64,000 nucleotides of DNA from the NCBI GenBank assembly GCA_003116975.1, contig BGKB01000215.1, positions 44,854 to 108,853 of the forward strand. Reading direction: 5' to 3'. Under the pieces are notes generated by a model. The model did no database searches and had not been told where the DNA came from. It saw only the letters and a list, made by a program, of their open reading frames with translations. The stretch comes from Aurantiochytrium sp. KH105 (lineage: Eukaryota > Sar > Bigyra > Thraustochytrida > Thraustochytriidae). This document shows positions 1 to 10,640 of the stretch, in pieces; the first letter of the stretch is position 1, and the number at the start of each line of letters is the position of its first letter. A program made the position numbers and the translations under genes.

Positions 1-924
1 AGCAGGCAAGTCGAGATCTTCAACCGCGAGGACCACCTCTGCACCAGCACAGGGGGGCCTGCGACCCCGAGCCCTTGCGCGAGCCCATGCGCCAGGCAAC
101 TCGAGAATGAGCGAACGGCGGCCAAGGCTGCGCGCATCGAAAAGCTCGTCGTCGCACGCCTGCAGCGCGACAAGGAACTCCACCAACAACTGGCCAAGTA
201 CTTTGGTATGCAGAGGCACGTCGTGGTCACCTCGGCCAGCTTTGACATGTGGACCGACGTCCTTGCGTGGCGGCCCATGTTCGAGGGACTCGCCGCGCTT
301 TGCAAGCATGTCATGAGCGCCACAAAGCGAGAGGTTGCTATTGTCGAAATCCTCACGGTGCTCCTCGTTCTCTTGCACGCGGAGCGCTTCGCTGCGCTCG
401 TCTCGCTCGATGACCTGGCTGCAATTCTCGCCGACCTCGCTGGAGACGAGACTGTCAACGCAACAAGCGGTTTCGCCACACGCGAGACAGGCATTCTTGT
501 GCAGCAGCAACAGCAGCACCAGCAGCACCAGCAACAACAACAACAAGCGCACCACCACCACCACCACCATCATCACCACTCGCACACACATGGGCATGCG
601 CATGGCGCAGATGCAGCGGTACGCGGCGCGGCTGCAAGCCTTCCTGGCTGGGACAAGGCGAAATTTTTCGAAATTTTCGAATCCAAGGTTCTCGAGGGCG
701 AGGTGCGCGGCGACGCCGTCTCCGCAGAGACTCTTGAGAGCATGCTCGCCGGCATGGAGCCTGGCATTGACTCCTCATTTCTCGCCTATGCCACCTTTAC
801 CCTTTTCTCAACTTTTGCCAAATCATGCAAGACTAACCTGACCCTCAGCGAGCTCGCGCAGCTCGTTAACGCCCTCGACCTCGCTGTCTCCGCGCAGCGT
901 TCCCCGCGCTCCGTGCGCTCATGA
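1..924 (+). CDS. Unrecognised protein, 3' part, with poly-Gln/poly-His tract
   Basis: The reading frame is open from the first base of the window, so the 5' end is missing; 307 residues are visible before the stop at 922-924. The first ATG inside (208) is probably internal, because a charged, helical stretch (about residues 38-68) precedes it in frame. A low-complexity run of Gln then His lies at about 499-600. On either side are two hydrophobic/helical segments with scattered acidic residues, about residues 95-145 and 215-300. They look like paired-helix repeats, but I see no intact EF-hand loop. AT-rich sequence after the stop (near 1000-1030) could be the 3' UTR. I do not recognise the family. 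Coding status is supported by the long open frame and balanced composition outside the repeats. Confidence 0.6.
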   Translation, partial: SRQVEIFNREDHLCTSTGGPATPSPCASPCARQLENERTAAKAARIEKLVVARLQRDKELHQQLAKYFGMQRHVVVTSASFDMWTDVLAWRPMFEGLAALCKHVMSATKREVAIVEILTVLLVLLHAERFAALVSLDDLAAILADLAGDETVNATSGFATRETGILVQQQQQHQQHQQQQQQAHHHHHHHHHHSHTHGHAHGADAAVRGAAASLPGWDKAKFFEIFESKVLEGEVRGDAVSAETLESMLAGMEPGIDSSFLAYATFTLFSTFAKSCKTNLTLSELAQLVNALDLAVSAQRSPRSVRS

Positions 925-1979
925 CTCTTTTCAACCCCTCCGTGCCTGATTCCTGAATTTCATGATGAGCTTGACGCTGATACTCAATCCTCCCAAGATT
1001 ATAAATTATGTACGATCTGTATAAATCTCTCTCTCTTCTCATGCCGCATCCGCAGCCGACCTGCCGTCACTTGTCTGACCGGACCGCCCAGCCATCAATA
1101 CCTCGGATGCGTCTACCTCAGTGACAGTGACGACCGCTTCGCTTCGCGATGCAAGACCGCTACTGTGGTAGGGAGACAATGACGGCCAAGAGCGGGTCGG
1201 GAAACTGCGCCGCACGACGTGCATTGGAGAGTCGCGTAGCGCGCGTTCAGAGGCACACGTTTATTGAGCGACAGTGACAGTGAGTGCGCACGTCGAAGAT
1301 GGTTTCCCCAGCCACTCGCGAGAACGCAAGCCCGGCACGGGCGGTTTAATCACGCAACGCGTTCAGGTGCGTGAACGTCGACGAACGGAAAGGATGATGC
1401 TGCGAGTCAGAGAGAGAATGAGAACAAAACAGAGAGAGAGAGAGAGAGAGAGAGACCGCTTCAAACAACGACTCGTGTATTGGTTGGGAAATACCAGATG
1501 CATTTTGCATCGGTCGGTGCTCTCCACACGATTAGCAAACTCTTTCTCTGTGCTGGTGGACTGTAGTGGCGCAAACGCAAGTCCTTCACACTCTGCTCCA
1601 AAGCTAATCGCTCGAGCACGCTTTTGTAAAAGGTAAAATGGGCAAATACTACGAGCATGCGCGTTTGCATCTTTCTAATGAATAATTCGTGTGGAGTCAG
1701 AACTTTCAAATGATTCGGAGAACACATTCTTTTCAAGTTGGGAGCGGGGCGCCTCACTCATTGAAGCAAAGATCTTCCACGGAATGATCGCTGCCTTTAC
1801 AATCAGCAGCAGCTGCTGCAGGACAAAATAACGTTGCGTGATGCTGGACGATCATCCAGCGCGCAGTGGAAGTAGCCAAGCCAGCAAAAGTTGGAAAGTT
1901 TCCCAAATTTTTATTTTCGCGCAAAACTCACTTGCGTTCTCATCTTCTGTGCATCGCCACGCTCAGCGCTAGATACATT
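925..1979. other. Intergenic region, no gene seen
   Basis: Short frames on both strands lack recognisable domains or splice structure. An AT-rich stretch at about 998-1030 follows the upstream stop and may hold its polyadenylation region. An (AG)n dinucleotide run occupies about 1432-1454. Confidence 0.5.
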
Positions 1980-1984
1980 GACAG

Positions 1985-2903
1985 TGAGTGCAGTCATGAA
2001 GGTATCCACCACCTCCATGATCAGAATTGCAGCCATGAACAAGTCTGACAAGATAGAGCTACCAAGACTCCTTGACCATGCGAGCGGCGTCGATGGTGAT
2101 CAGCATGGCGCGCTTGAATGCCACTTGTTGGTCAAGCTGGAGGGCCCGCACCCGGCCTCTATTCTCTCACATGATTTTGGTGTCGCAGGTCTCCTTGAAA
2201 GGTCGCGACACTCTCTTCCCATGCGTTGAACGTCAGCTAGTCCGTGTTTGCACTCACTCATGTGGCTCGGTTCTAATGGTGAGATGCTGCTTTTGACGCT
2301 TCCGATCGCAGCGAACTCTGGCCAACAGCGACAGCGCTTGCACAGAAAGTCAACTTCGAGGCTCTCGGTTCAGTAAGTATGCAGCCTGTTCAAGCCACTG
2401 ACCCGAGGTGTCGTCGCCCACGACAATATTTTCGTTGCTAAGAGCGTGTTGATGATCGAAATTCAGGATATTAGCCCCATGCAGCTCGGGCGGACACCGA
2501 ATTTCCCGTTCGAGCGTCCATGCTGCAAACGCAGCGTAAGCTTGAAGGGGTACAAGTATAGTGTGCTTCTCCATGATTTGATTCTTGTCCCGCAATTCAA
2601 AGTCGTTCGCGGCTCCATCAAAGGCGTCGAAAATGAGAGATCGCATCCGAGTGTCTTCATCGAATCAATGTCGTCCTATAGAGGCAGTGCGACGTTTGCC
2701 ACAGATTTCTGCTCTTCGTCCCAGGCGCCAGTAGGGAGTTTGCTCACGATGTGATTGCTAAGAGAAGGGCGACGCTGGGGCCGGGTGAAATGCCACCAAA
2801 TTCTGTCTCTGACTTCCACTCGGTCTTCACAAAGACACATGTTGTAATTTTTGCGATCATAACGCCTCGCATGTTCTCCTTTCGTTCCTTGTCTTGATAG
2901 CAT
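1985..2903 (-). pseudogene. Possible decayed gene, frames broken several times
   Basis: On the minus strand, protein-like segments follow one another in different frames with stops between them. The clearest is about 98 residues (2646 down to 2350) and includes a motif reading REIRCPPELHG and a closing stretch GQWLEQAAYLLNREPRS. Upstream, in another frame (2903-2676), lies a segment ending near TGAWDEEQKS. Downstream, about 2220-1985 carries fragments such as TFNAWEESVATFQGDLRHQN and LSDLFMAAILIMEVVDTFMT in alternating frames. The pattern suggests one coding sequence broken by indels rather than introns, since I do not see consistent GT-AG boundaries. I cannot name the ancestral family. Chance open frames in GC-rich DNA remain possible. 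Confidence 0.3.
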
Positions 2904-3912
2904 TAATGCGGACGCTTTGACATGGAGTTGATGTCGCTCCTAACGGAAATTATTGTTGCATTGTCAGCGCACAAGGAAACTAAGGCAATACTGATAGGAA
3001 TTTAATCGGCACTTCCCTATTTGACGCTTTCAAAGACGCGGACCTCGCCGCAGCCAAAGTCCATTCCTGATGCGGCTTACCGGTGATTCAAGCAACGCCA
3101 AAGAACGTCATAGATTCTCTCCGACGTCGGCACCGAAGCCAATCGAAGGTGAGGGACGTCAAGGAGCATCTTGCTCGGCCAGGAAGCGATCAAGATGAGT
3201 GAGCGCAAGGTTCGCCAACAACGAATCTCGCCCCTCGCTCCGCGTCGTCCGTCCGTGCGCCCCTGCATTCCCGCCCCTGTTCCTGGGCCTGCGCTTCTGC
3301 TGCTTCTGCTACGCACATCCCGTTTGAGCCCTCGCGCGTTCTCCCTTTGCGACGGCAGCGTCGGTCGCGACTTGAGGCAGACTCCGCGAGGGCCGGCCGG
3401 ACTGGTCTCTTCACTCGTCGCAGCGCGTGCAGCAGAGGAGCGAAGAGTTGCGAAGAGACGTGGTTCGCAGGCGCACGGGAGTCGCGCGCAGGCGGCTGCG
3501 TGCGGCAGGACCCGTCGCGGCGCACGAGATGAAGACGCGGGGGTGGGGGGGCGCCGCTCGCGTTGAAGTAGTAGCGCGGCGTCGCATGCTGGTCGAGTGT
3601 GCTGCGCGAGTGTGCAAGCAAGGGACGCAAGGCGAGAAGGAAGGTGCACGGCGAAGTAGTATAGTGCAGAAGTCGGCCGGCAACAGAGCAAACGAAGCGA
3701 GACATGCGACCGAAGCGTTCACGAGCGTCCAGGAGCACGTGCGCAGCGGAGGCAACAGCGAGCGGAGCGGGGCGTAGCGCGCGGGGGGAAGGGGGAAAGG
3801 AGGAGCGACGCGGCGGCACGAGCGATCGCAGCGCGGTGCAAAAAGGACGAGCGATTACTGAGAGAGAGGGGGAGAAAGGACAAGCGTGTGCACGGGTACT
3901 CAAGACGAGAAG
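2904..3912. other. Intergenic leader upstream of the LRR gene
   Basis: About 1 kb, becoming strongly GC-rich from about 3200. Long frames on both strands here are rich in Arg, Ser, Ala and Pro, as expected of GC-rich non-coding DNA. A purine-rich stretch with GAGAG runs (about 3855-3880) lies just before the LRR gene ATG and is probably its 5' UTR. Confidence 0.45.
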
Positions 3913-6900
3913 ATGAATACCGTGAAGAAGCTCACTGCCCGCATGAAGCGGGCGCCTCGGGCCCAGGGTGATGACCATGCACCTTCTCTCGCGCATGATG
4001 CGGCCGATCAAGATGACGCTTTGCTCGGTTACCTTTCGGACAATGACGAAGACGTGAACGAGGTCGTCCATGAGCATCTTGGCAATCATGGGGACGAAGA
4101 AGAGGACGAGCCGTACGACGGAAACATGGCTAATGACGCGTACAGAGAGAGAGATAAAGGAGAAAGCGATGACGATGAGGATGATGAGGACGAAAATCAT
4201 TACGATGATGGTGGCGGCGGCGGTGGCGATAGCGGTGAAGACGGGCATGAAGAAGAGGACAATGACGACGAAGATCGCGCCGGTGGCGGGAGCGAGGATG
4301 AGTCGCCCGAGGAAGAAGACCTCGAGGAAGAAGGCCTCGAAGAAGGTCTCAGCGGGCAACGTGCGGTCGATAAGGCGATCGATCTGATGCGGAACGGCGT
4401 CAAAGCGATTGAGTACGTTGAAGTGCTTACTTATTAGGGAATTAAAAAGTTTCGTGCGATCCGGCCAACTGACGATTTTCTTCAAAATTATCTACAGTCT
4501 CACCGAACGTTCTATCGGCGACGAAGGGACCATGGCGCTGGGAGAAGAGCTTGGTACGAACACGTCGCTCGTTTCGTTGAAGTAAGTTAGCGTTTGAGCG
4601 AAATTTGGTTTGATGGAAGCGCGCGCATGTTTGCGCAAGGATAGAACCGGAGTGGTCGAATTGAGTGCAATATTGCACAATGCCAGGAGGACACTGCCTT
4701 TATGTGCTTGTCGCCATCACTCAGTCTCGAAAAGAATGGGATCCATGGGGAGGGCGGCGCTGCTCTGGCCGAAGCCCTGCACCAGAACTGCTCCCTTACC
4801 ACGCTTTCGTAAGTCAAACCTTTTCGCGGGGTTGAGAAGGGTACAGTGCCAAGGGACCCTGGTAAAGGCCGCTGGATATAGCGTCGTAACAACGCCGCAA
4901 TATAAAAATAAGAGACTGACGATGATTGATTTTTAATGAATACAGTCTCAAGTGCAACAGCATTGGTATTGATGGCGCGGTCAGTTTTGCTCACGCATTG
5001 AGCGTGAACATCACGCTCTGCTCGCTGAAGTAAGTTGAGCCTCGATCTGTCGTTTTGACACAAGAATGGCCTCGTGCAATTACTGCCGGGATCCTGGTCG
5101 AGCACTCAGCTCTGGTGCCATATTTTCGGTGTTAAGGTCATATCAAGCAAAGAGAGGGACTCCTGGAAATGAATTGATCGAAGACTCACATAACTCGCTC
5201 ATTGTCACGACGTCAACAGTCTTGGAAGCGAGTGGGACGAGGAGAGAAATAACATTGGAGACGATGGGGTCTTGGCGCTCGTCGATGCTCTGGGCGAGAA
5301 TACAGTACTTACGTCCTTGGAGTAAGTTGGGGGCTTGAGATAGGTGCAGAGGACATGTGACAACAAACCCTGCGCCAGATCACAGAACTACATGACTGAC
5401 AATTCAAACTGTTTTCACTGACATAACACAGTCTCAGCTTCAACGGCATCAGCGAGGTTGGCGGCGAAGCAATCGCAGCCTTGCTCTCCACGAACACGTC
5501 GCTGCAAATTCTCAGCTAAGTTCTGATTGTATCTTGATAACGGTTAACAAGGCAACATGCGTGGACTTCTGCGTGAAGGAATGCAGGTGGGCGCTCGTGG
5601 CGGAGAGCAGAAAGGCGGGACTGCGCCAAGACGACGGCGACGGCGACATGAGGGTGGACACTGACAGCCATTTCGCGCTCATCAATGAATGCAACCAATG
5701 CAATCAATGCCATACCCCACCACAATCATCATGCACAGTCTTGAGTCGAACAACGTCGGCCCAGATGGCGCCGTTGGGCTCGGGGAAGGCTTGAGCAATA
5801 ACCGCTCGCTTACGTCTTTGAAGTAAGTTAGTTCGGTTGTGTTTTGCTGCGTTTGATTGGAGGCAAGACTTTGGATTGGACAACGCAAGAAGGCGGCATG
5901 CGTGGATTTCTGCGTAAAGGAAGGCAGGTGGGCGTTCTTGGCGCAGAGCAGAAAGTCGGGACTGCGCCAAGACGACGGCGACGGCGACATGAGGGTGGAC
6001 ACTGACAGCCATTTCGCGCTCGTCAATCAATGCAATCACTGCAATGAATGCCATGCCACTCCACAATCATCATGCACAGTCTTAAGTCAAACTTCATCGG
6101 CCCAGATGGTGCCGTTGGACTCGGGGAAGGCTTGGGCAAAAACATCTCGCTTACAGAACTGAAGTAAGTTGGTTCTGTTGTGTTTTGCTGCGTTTGATTG
6201 GAGGCAAGACTTTAGATTGGACAACGCAAGAAGGTGGCATGCAAGGATTTCTGTGTGAAGAAAGGCAGGTGGTCGTTCGTGGCGCGGAGTAGAAAGGCGG
6301 GACTGCGCCAAGACGACGGCGACGGCGACATGAGGGTGGACACTGACAGCCATTTCGGGCTCATCAATGAATGCAATGAATCCAATCAATGCAATCAATG
6401 CCATGCCGCACCACAAATATTGTGCACAGTCTTTCTGAGAACTACATCGGCGTTGCGGGGCAGATGAAGATTGCGGAGGTGCTTTTGACTGGGAATTGTA
6501 GCTTGCGTCGAATCATGTAAGTTGTGTTTGGACATGACTTTTGTCCAGGAGAAAGTCTTATATTTCTGCATACTAATCCCGCCGTTCTATTCAATCAGTG
6601 GCCTACCTGATCTACCAACAAGCTCATGGACCGAGCTGCTCCAAGTTTCGAAAATCGACGCTCGGATAGTGCGAATTCGGGAGTATCTTCTCGACAAGGA
6701 TGAAGAAAAATGGACTTGGGCCGCGCATAAGCTGGCTGGGAATTTGGCGCACATATTAGCTGTCTTTCTCATCGTCCTCACTCAATATGACTCGAAGGCG
6801 CAGGAGACCCAGGAGACGCACAGGCGTCTTAGAAAACTCGAATTCTGGCTTCTGAAGCGCGAAGGTGAGAAGGAAAAGAAGAACCCTTTGCAAGATGAAG

Positions 6901-7571
6901 ACTCTGATCTTCCATTGATCCATGCTCTGTTTGACTGTCACGCGACAAGAACGCAATACTCCCTCCCCGAACGATTTTGCGTCGAAGTTTTCATGAAGTG
7001 CCTGCCTCTCAAAGATGGACTGTCGTTGATGAAGGCTGAAGACGGCGGTGGTCGAACCGTTCGTTCACTCGCGCTCATCCCACGTCATATTGGAAAAATT
7101 GCTACAAACGAGAAGGAAGATCTTCGACTAAAGGTGGTGGGCAAACAAAGCTCCAAGGCAGTCAAAAACTTTGGACTCAAGCTCGGTAGGCAAAGGGTTT
7201 CTTTGAGAAGCGAAAAGCCTCACGTCGTGGTGGTCGTACTTGAGAAAGATTGCTGGGACGATGTCCAAAAACTTTGGGAGGGCCAACCCCAAAAAGGAAG
7301 AGATGCTGCTGAGGAAATGGGAGCCCCTCTTCTTGCAGTCGCGGTCTGCGGTACTGATGACGAGTGGGATTTCGAGGACATGGATAAGTTTAAAAATCCT
7401 GCACTCCGTTCTGAACTCTTCGACCGCCTCGAGGTGCTCATGTGGCGGGATGCTCCTGGCGCCAAAACCCGGGATCCCGAAAAGTACATTGTGGAACACG
7501 AGGAACCAGCGCTCATCATGGAGCTTTGCTCACGTGCGAAAATGTTGCAGCGGTCTCCTCATAACATCTGA
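3913..7571 (+). CDS. LRR protein (ribonuclease-inhibitor type), ten exons with one repeat per exon
   Basis: Predicted exons: 3913-4412, 4498-4581, 4725-4808, 4946-5029, 5220-5321, 5432-5515, 5739-5822, 6080-6163, 6430-6516 and 6599-7571, giving 721 residues. All introns are phase 2, and most donors read GTAAGTT. Six internal exons are exactly 84 bases (28 residues, one LRR); the others are 102 and 87. A typical exon reads LKCNSIGIDGAVSFAHAL, the 28-residue LRR of RNI/NLRC-type proteins. Exon 1 encodes a long Asp/Glu/Gly-rich acidic tract (about residues 60-145). Exon 10 encodes about 324 residues after the LRRs, including a beta-like string PHVVVVVLEKDCW and a second, PLLAVAVCGTDDEW; the family is unknown to me. 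The start is the first ATG in frame. The donor after exon 6 is mutated to CT (5516-5517), so the full-length product is uncertain. LRR proteins usually act in protein binding or innate sensing; the role here is unknown. Confidence 0.7.
5516..6429 (+). repeat. Tandemly duplicated intron-exon units inside the LRR gene
   Basis: Three introns (5516-5738, 5823-6079, 6164-6429) share nearly the same sequence, and the exons between them are related. The unit length is about 341-350 bases. A core of about 55 bases, including CAAGACGACGGCGACGGCGA and continuing to GACAGCCATTTCG, is identical in all three. This indicates recent tandem duplication of whole intron-exon modules. Confidence 0.85.
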
Positions 7572-8388
7572 ACCCCCTTTGACAACAATTAGATTCCTTT
7601 TGCATCCTTGCTCATCGCTCAAGAGAAGCTCGACGTTGAAACTGATCGTATGCTGTATGAAGGTTCCCGCTTTGACATTTCTTGAATTCCCCGCGCCACA
7701 AGAGCCTCTCTTAGGTTCAAATCGATGAGTTGTACAGGTGTAAGCGGACAAAATAATGGGTCTTGGTGAGCAAAACTATCTTGCCAATTTGCAGCATCTG
7801 ATCCTTGACGGAGTTTATGAGCTGAGGCATAATTTAAAGGTCCTTTGCCAAGGTTTGCGGCACGATGTGGGTGGCTGAAGGCATGTTGCGCATCCGAGAC
7901 ATGCTTCAAGAGCTCTGCAGATCAGAATCTAGCGCGAATCCAATCACAGTAGCAGCAGCAGTAGCAGCAGCAGCAGCAAAAGCGACACAAGACAGCGATT
8001 ACAATAGATGGATGATCCAGGAAGTGATGCTCTCTGGGAATGCCTGACCAGCTCGGAAGCTCATCGTATCAAGACCTAACGGTCACGACACGTAGTGGCT
8101 GAGCGATGACTATCAGACGTGCTCGTCGCGTGCCTGACGAACGTTGCTTGCACACTTTGACTTTGAATGCATCTGTGTCCTTTCTATCTGAAGCTTCGAG
8201 TGTTCTTGTCGTGGCCTCCACATTTTTAAAAATGCGCTGACGCAACAAAAAGGAAAGATGTGTCAACGATCTGCAAACAGAAATGGATCAGTTCGGCCAG
8301 TGTTTTCTTTTTGATCTGGTCTATGTCACTTTACATGGGAGTTCACTATGTGGTCGAGCCAAAATGGAAGAAGATCACCAATCGCTAG
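7572..8388. other. Intergenic region with weak gene-like fragments
   Basis: A 42-codon frame starts with ATG at 7755 and reads LQHLILDGVYELRHNLKVLC. It ends in a stop, but a related-looking helical stretch continues in another frame (7865-8047) through an (AGC)n run at about 7949-7978. This could be a decayed small gene or chance. The rest shows no recognisable gene. Confidence 0.25.
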
Positions 8389-9733
8389 ATGTATATTTTT
8401 GACGGGGACAACAAGTTTGCCTGCATACATCACACGCAGAAACAAACAAGACACTCAAAATTTTTCGTTGACAAGCAGTCTCTGAAAGGGCAGCCTCATT
8501 TGCATACGATTAAGAGTTATGGCACCGTCTGTTGCGTCCCATGCTCCGTGCACCAATCAGACTTTCCACAAAGGCTTTTTGCAACCTCACTTCTTCATTT
8601 CCCCTTTGTCCGTACGAGAACGGTACAACTCTGTCGCAGAAAAGGTTCAGTGACGCGGGCGATGACGCAAACCAGAAAGTCCTTCGCTGTCCCCCGTAAG
8701 GTGTGCAAATCCGGCAGACCCCGTATTCCTGAGCCGAATGTTCGCGCTGGGGCGGGGCGAGATACGGACTTTCGCTGCTGTTTGCGACGCCGCTTTAGGC
8801 AGGGCTTCGCGTCGTCGTTAGTTAGTCCACACCTCACCTCACCTCACCTCACCTCAACTCAACTCCCTGTCAAATCGTCGACCAGTCGAATCGGATCAAA
8901 TCAAATCAAATCAGCCAGAGCAAACCAAACCGAGGCCGCGGCCCTCGCCTTCCTGGCTCTCGCAAGAGCTCGAGGGCAACCCGACGGACGAACCGCCCTG
9001 CCCCGCGCGCGACGAAGACGGCGAGGCGCGGCTTCCCCGCCCTTGTTCACAATGGGAACGAAGGCACTTCTGTGGTGGCCTCGCCGGTGACCGCGAGCGC
9101 GTTGTAGACTGCGGTCTCGAGGAGGTGAGGGAGGAGAGCGCCATGGCGAGCGCCATGGAAAGCGAGAAGTCGAAGGCACCTTCGGGTCTACGGTCGGCGG
9201 TGATTAGCGGTGCGATGCGTGGCAACAGTGAGTTAGTTACGGTGGGTGTACTATGTGTGTGTGTGCAGCCTTGACGAGCGGCGTGTGATGTGGATGCAAG
9301 GATGGCTGTATTTTGCTGCGAGCGAGCGAGCGAGGGTGCACACATCGCTCTTCATCATCTTCCCCTTCCTCTACTTCTCCTACTTCATCTTCCGGCTTCT
9401 GCTCAGCCGCCGCTTGTTCGGATCATCCTCGACCCTTGACAGACCAACCGACCGACCTGCACCAACCGACCGGCCGGCCCGATCGACCAAGACGCGCAAC
9501 GCTGTGAGGCCGCTCCGTCCTGACAGAGCGAGCCGTGCCTTCCGCAGTCGCCAGGGCTCTTCTCAGGTCGTTTCCCTGCGAGCCCTGGCGCGCTGCAGCT
9601 TCTTCACTGCTGCTGCACCGAGATCAAGAGTTTGTTGCGCAGTCAGCCGCCGCAGCGCGTCTGGTGTTCGCTGGCCCTGGCGGATGTCGGCTTGCTCATT
9701 TTGCTCGCCGCCTGATCAAAATGTGCTTCCTAG

Positions 9734-9785
9734 CCTGCTCGCTCGCTTGTTTGCTTGCTTGCTTGCTTTCTTGCTTTCGTTTACT
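9734..9785 (+). repeat. Degenerate GCTT/GCTC tetranucleotide repeat upstream of squalene synthase
   Basis: A run of GCTTG-type units interrupted by TTGT and TTTC variants. Similar runs lie upstream of other genes in this window, with the same strand polarity relative to the gene. Confidence 0.7.
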
Positions 9786-10550
9786 CGCTTGTTGCTTTCT
9801 TGCGTCGGTGTCGATCTGGCGAGGCTGGCGGTGGTAGGCCTATAGTCGTACTGTCTGCTGCTCCCTCCCTCCTCCTCGTCTGTCTCGAAGAAGGAAAAGG
9901 AGAAAAGAAAGGAGCAGAAAAGCGCATTTCCGAAAAGCAGGAAAAGGGGGAAAGAAAGCCTCTGTTCGTCGCTGCTTTCGCCGCCTCGCCGCTTGCGCGA
10001 AGAGCAGCGCGTGCCGGCGGCAAAGCGGAGTCGAGTCGCGTCGCGTCGCGTCGCGCCGCGGCCTCGGAGCGGAGACGGCGCCCGCGGACGCAGCCAGCGA
10101 GCGAGCCCTGAGCGAGCGAGCGGGGCACGCGCGCGCGCACGCCGCGGCAGGCTCGCAGGCGGCCGGCGGAGGAGGCCGCGGGCGTCTGCGCCGCAGCGTC
10201 GCGACGCGCACGAGGGAGGCGTCATCCATCGGCGCCAGCAGAGCAGAGCAGAGCAGGGCGGAGCGGAGCAGAGCGCAGCGGAGCGGCGCGAGGGCGGCCG
10301 CGAGAGGCGGGCCCCGGCGACGCGCCGAGGACGGAGGAGAGGAGCGCGGCAGCGCCGCTTGCAGCAAGCGCGCGGTGGGTGGGGCCGGCTGAGCTGAGTC
10401 TCGGCGAGCGAGCGGAGCCGAGCCAGCCAGCAAGCAAGCCAGCTGGCAGCGAGGTCCGTCCGCGTCAGCGGCAAGGTCGGCGCAGCAAAGTGCGACGAAG
10501 CGATAGAAAGCGCGGGGCAGCTCAGCAAAGGCTAGCCAGCTCAGCAAAAC

Positions 10551-10615
10551 CAAGCCAAGCCAAGCCAAGCCAAGCCAAGTCAAGCCAAGCAAAGCCAAGC
10601 AAAGCCAAGCGCAGC
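10551..10615 (+). repeat. AAGCC pentamer repeat in squalene synthase leader
   Basis: About twelve imperfect CAAGC units, some changed to CAAGT or AAAGC, just upstream of the start codon and probably within the 5' UTR. Confidence 0.75.
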
Positions 10616-10640
10616 AAATAAAAAAACACATTCGCCCAAG

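Larger units (their letters stand above)
8389..10640. other. Long GC-rich region upstream of squalene synthase
   Basis: More than 2 kb without a convincing gene. It holds several simple repeats: CCTCA units (about 8830-8862), GCTTG-type tetranucleotides (about 9734-9780) and AAGCC pentamers (about 10550-10615), the last ending 25 bases before the squalene synthase ATG. Long frames on both strands here are Arg/Ser/Ala-rich and look like compositional artefacts. The region probably contains the promoter and 5' UTR of the gene at 10641. Confidence 0.5.

Noticed and set aside
3190-4485. 431-codon minus-strand frame
   Set aside because: Antisense to the acidic first exon of the LRR gene and to GC-rich leader; its Ile/Val/Phe-rich part is simply the complement of Asp/Glu codons.
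5516-6416. Repeated antisense frames (for example MAVSVHPHVAVAVVLAQSRL) in the LRR introns
   Set aside because: They recur only because the intron is triplicated; no start context or family supports translation.
9143-9284. Possible short first exon MASAMESEKSKAPSGLRSAV with donor GTGAGT
   Set aside because: The only nearby acceptor gives a 34-residue product and no further exon is convincing; a chance frame or UTR is as likely.
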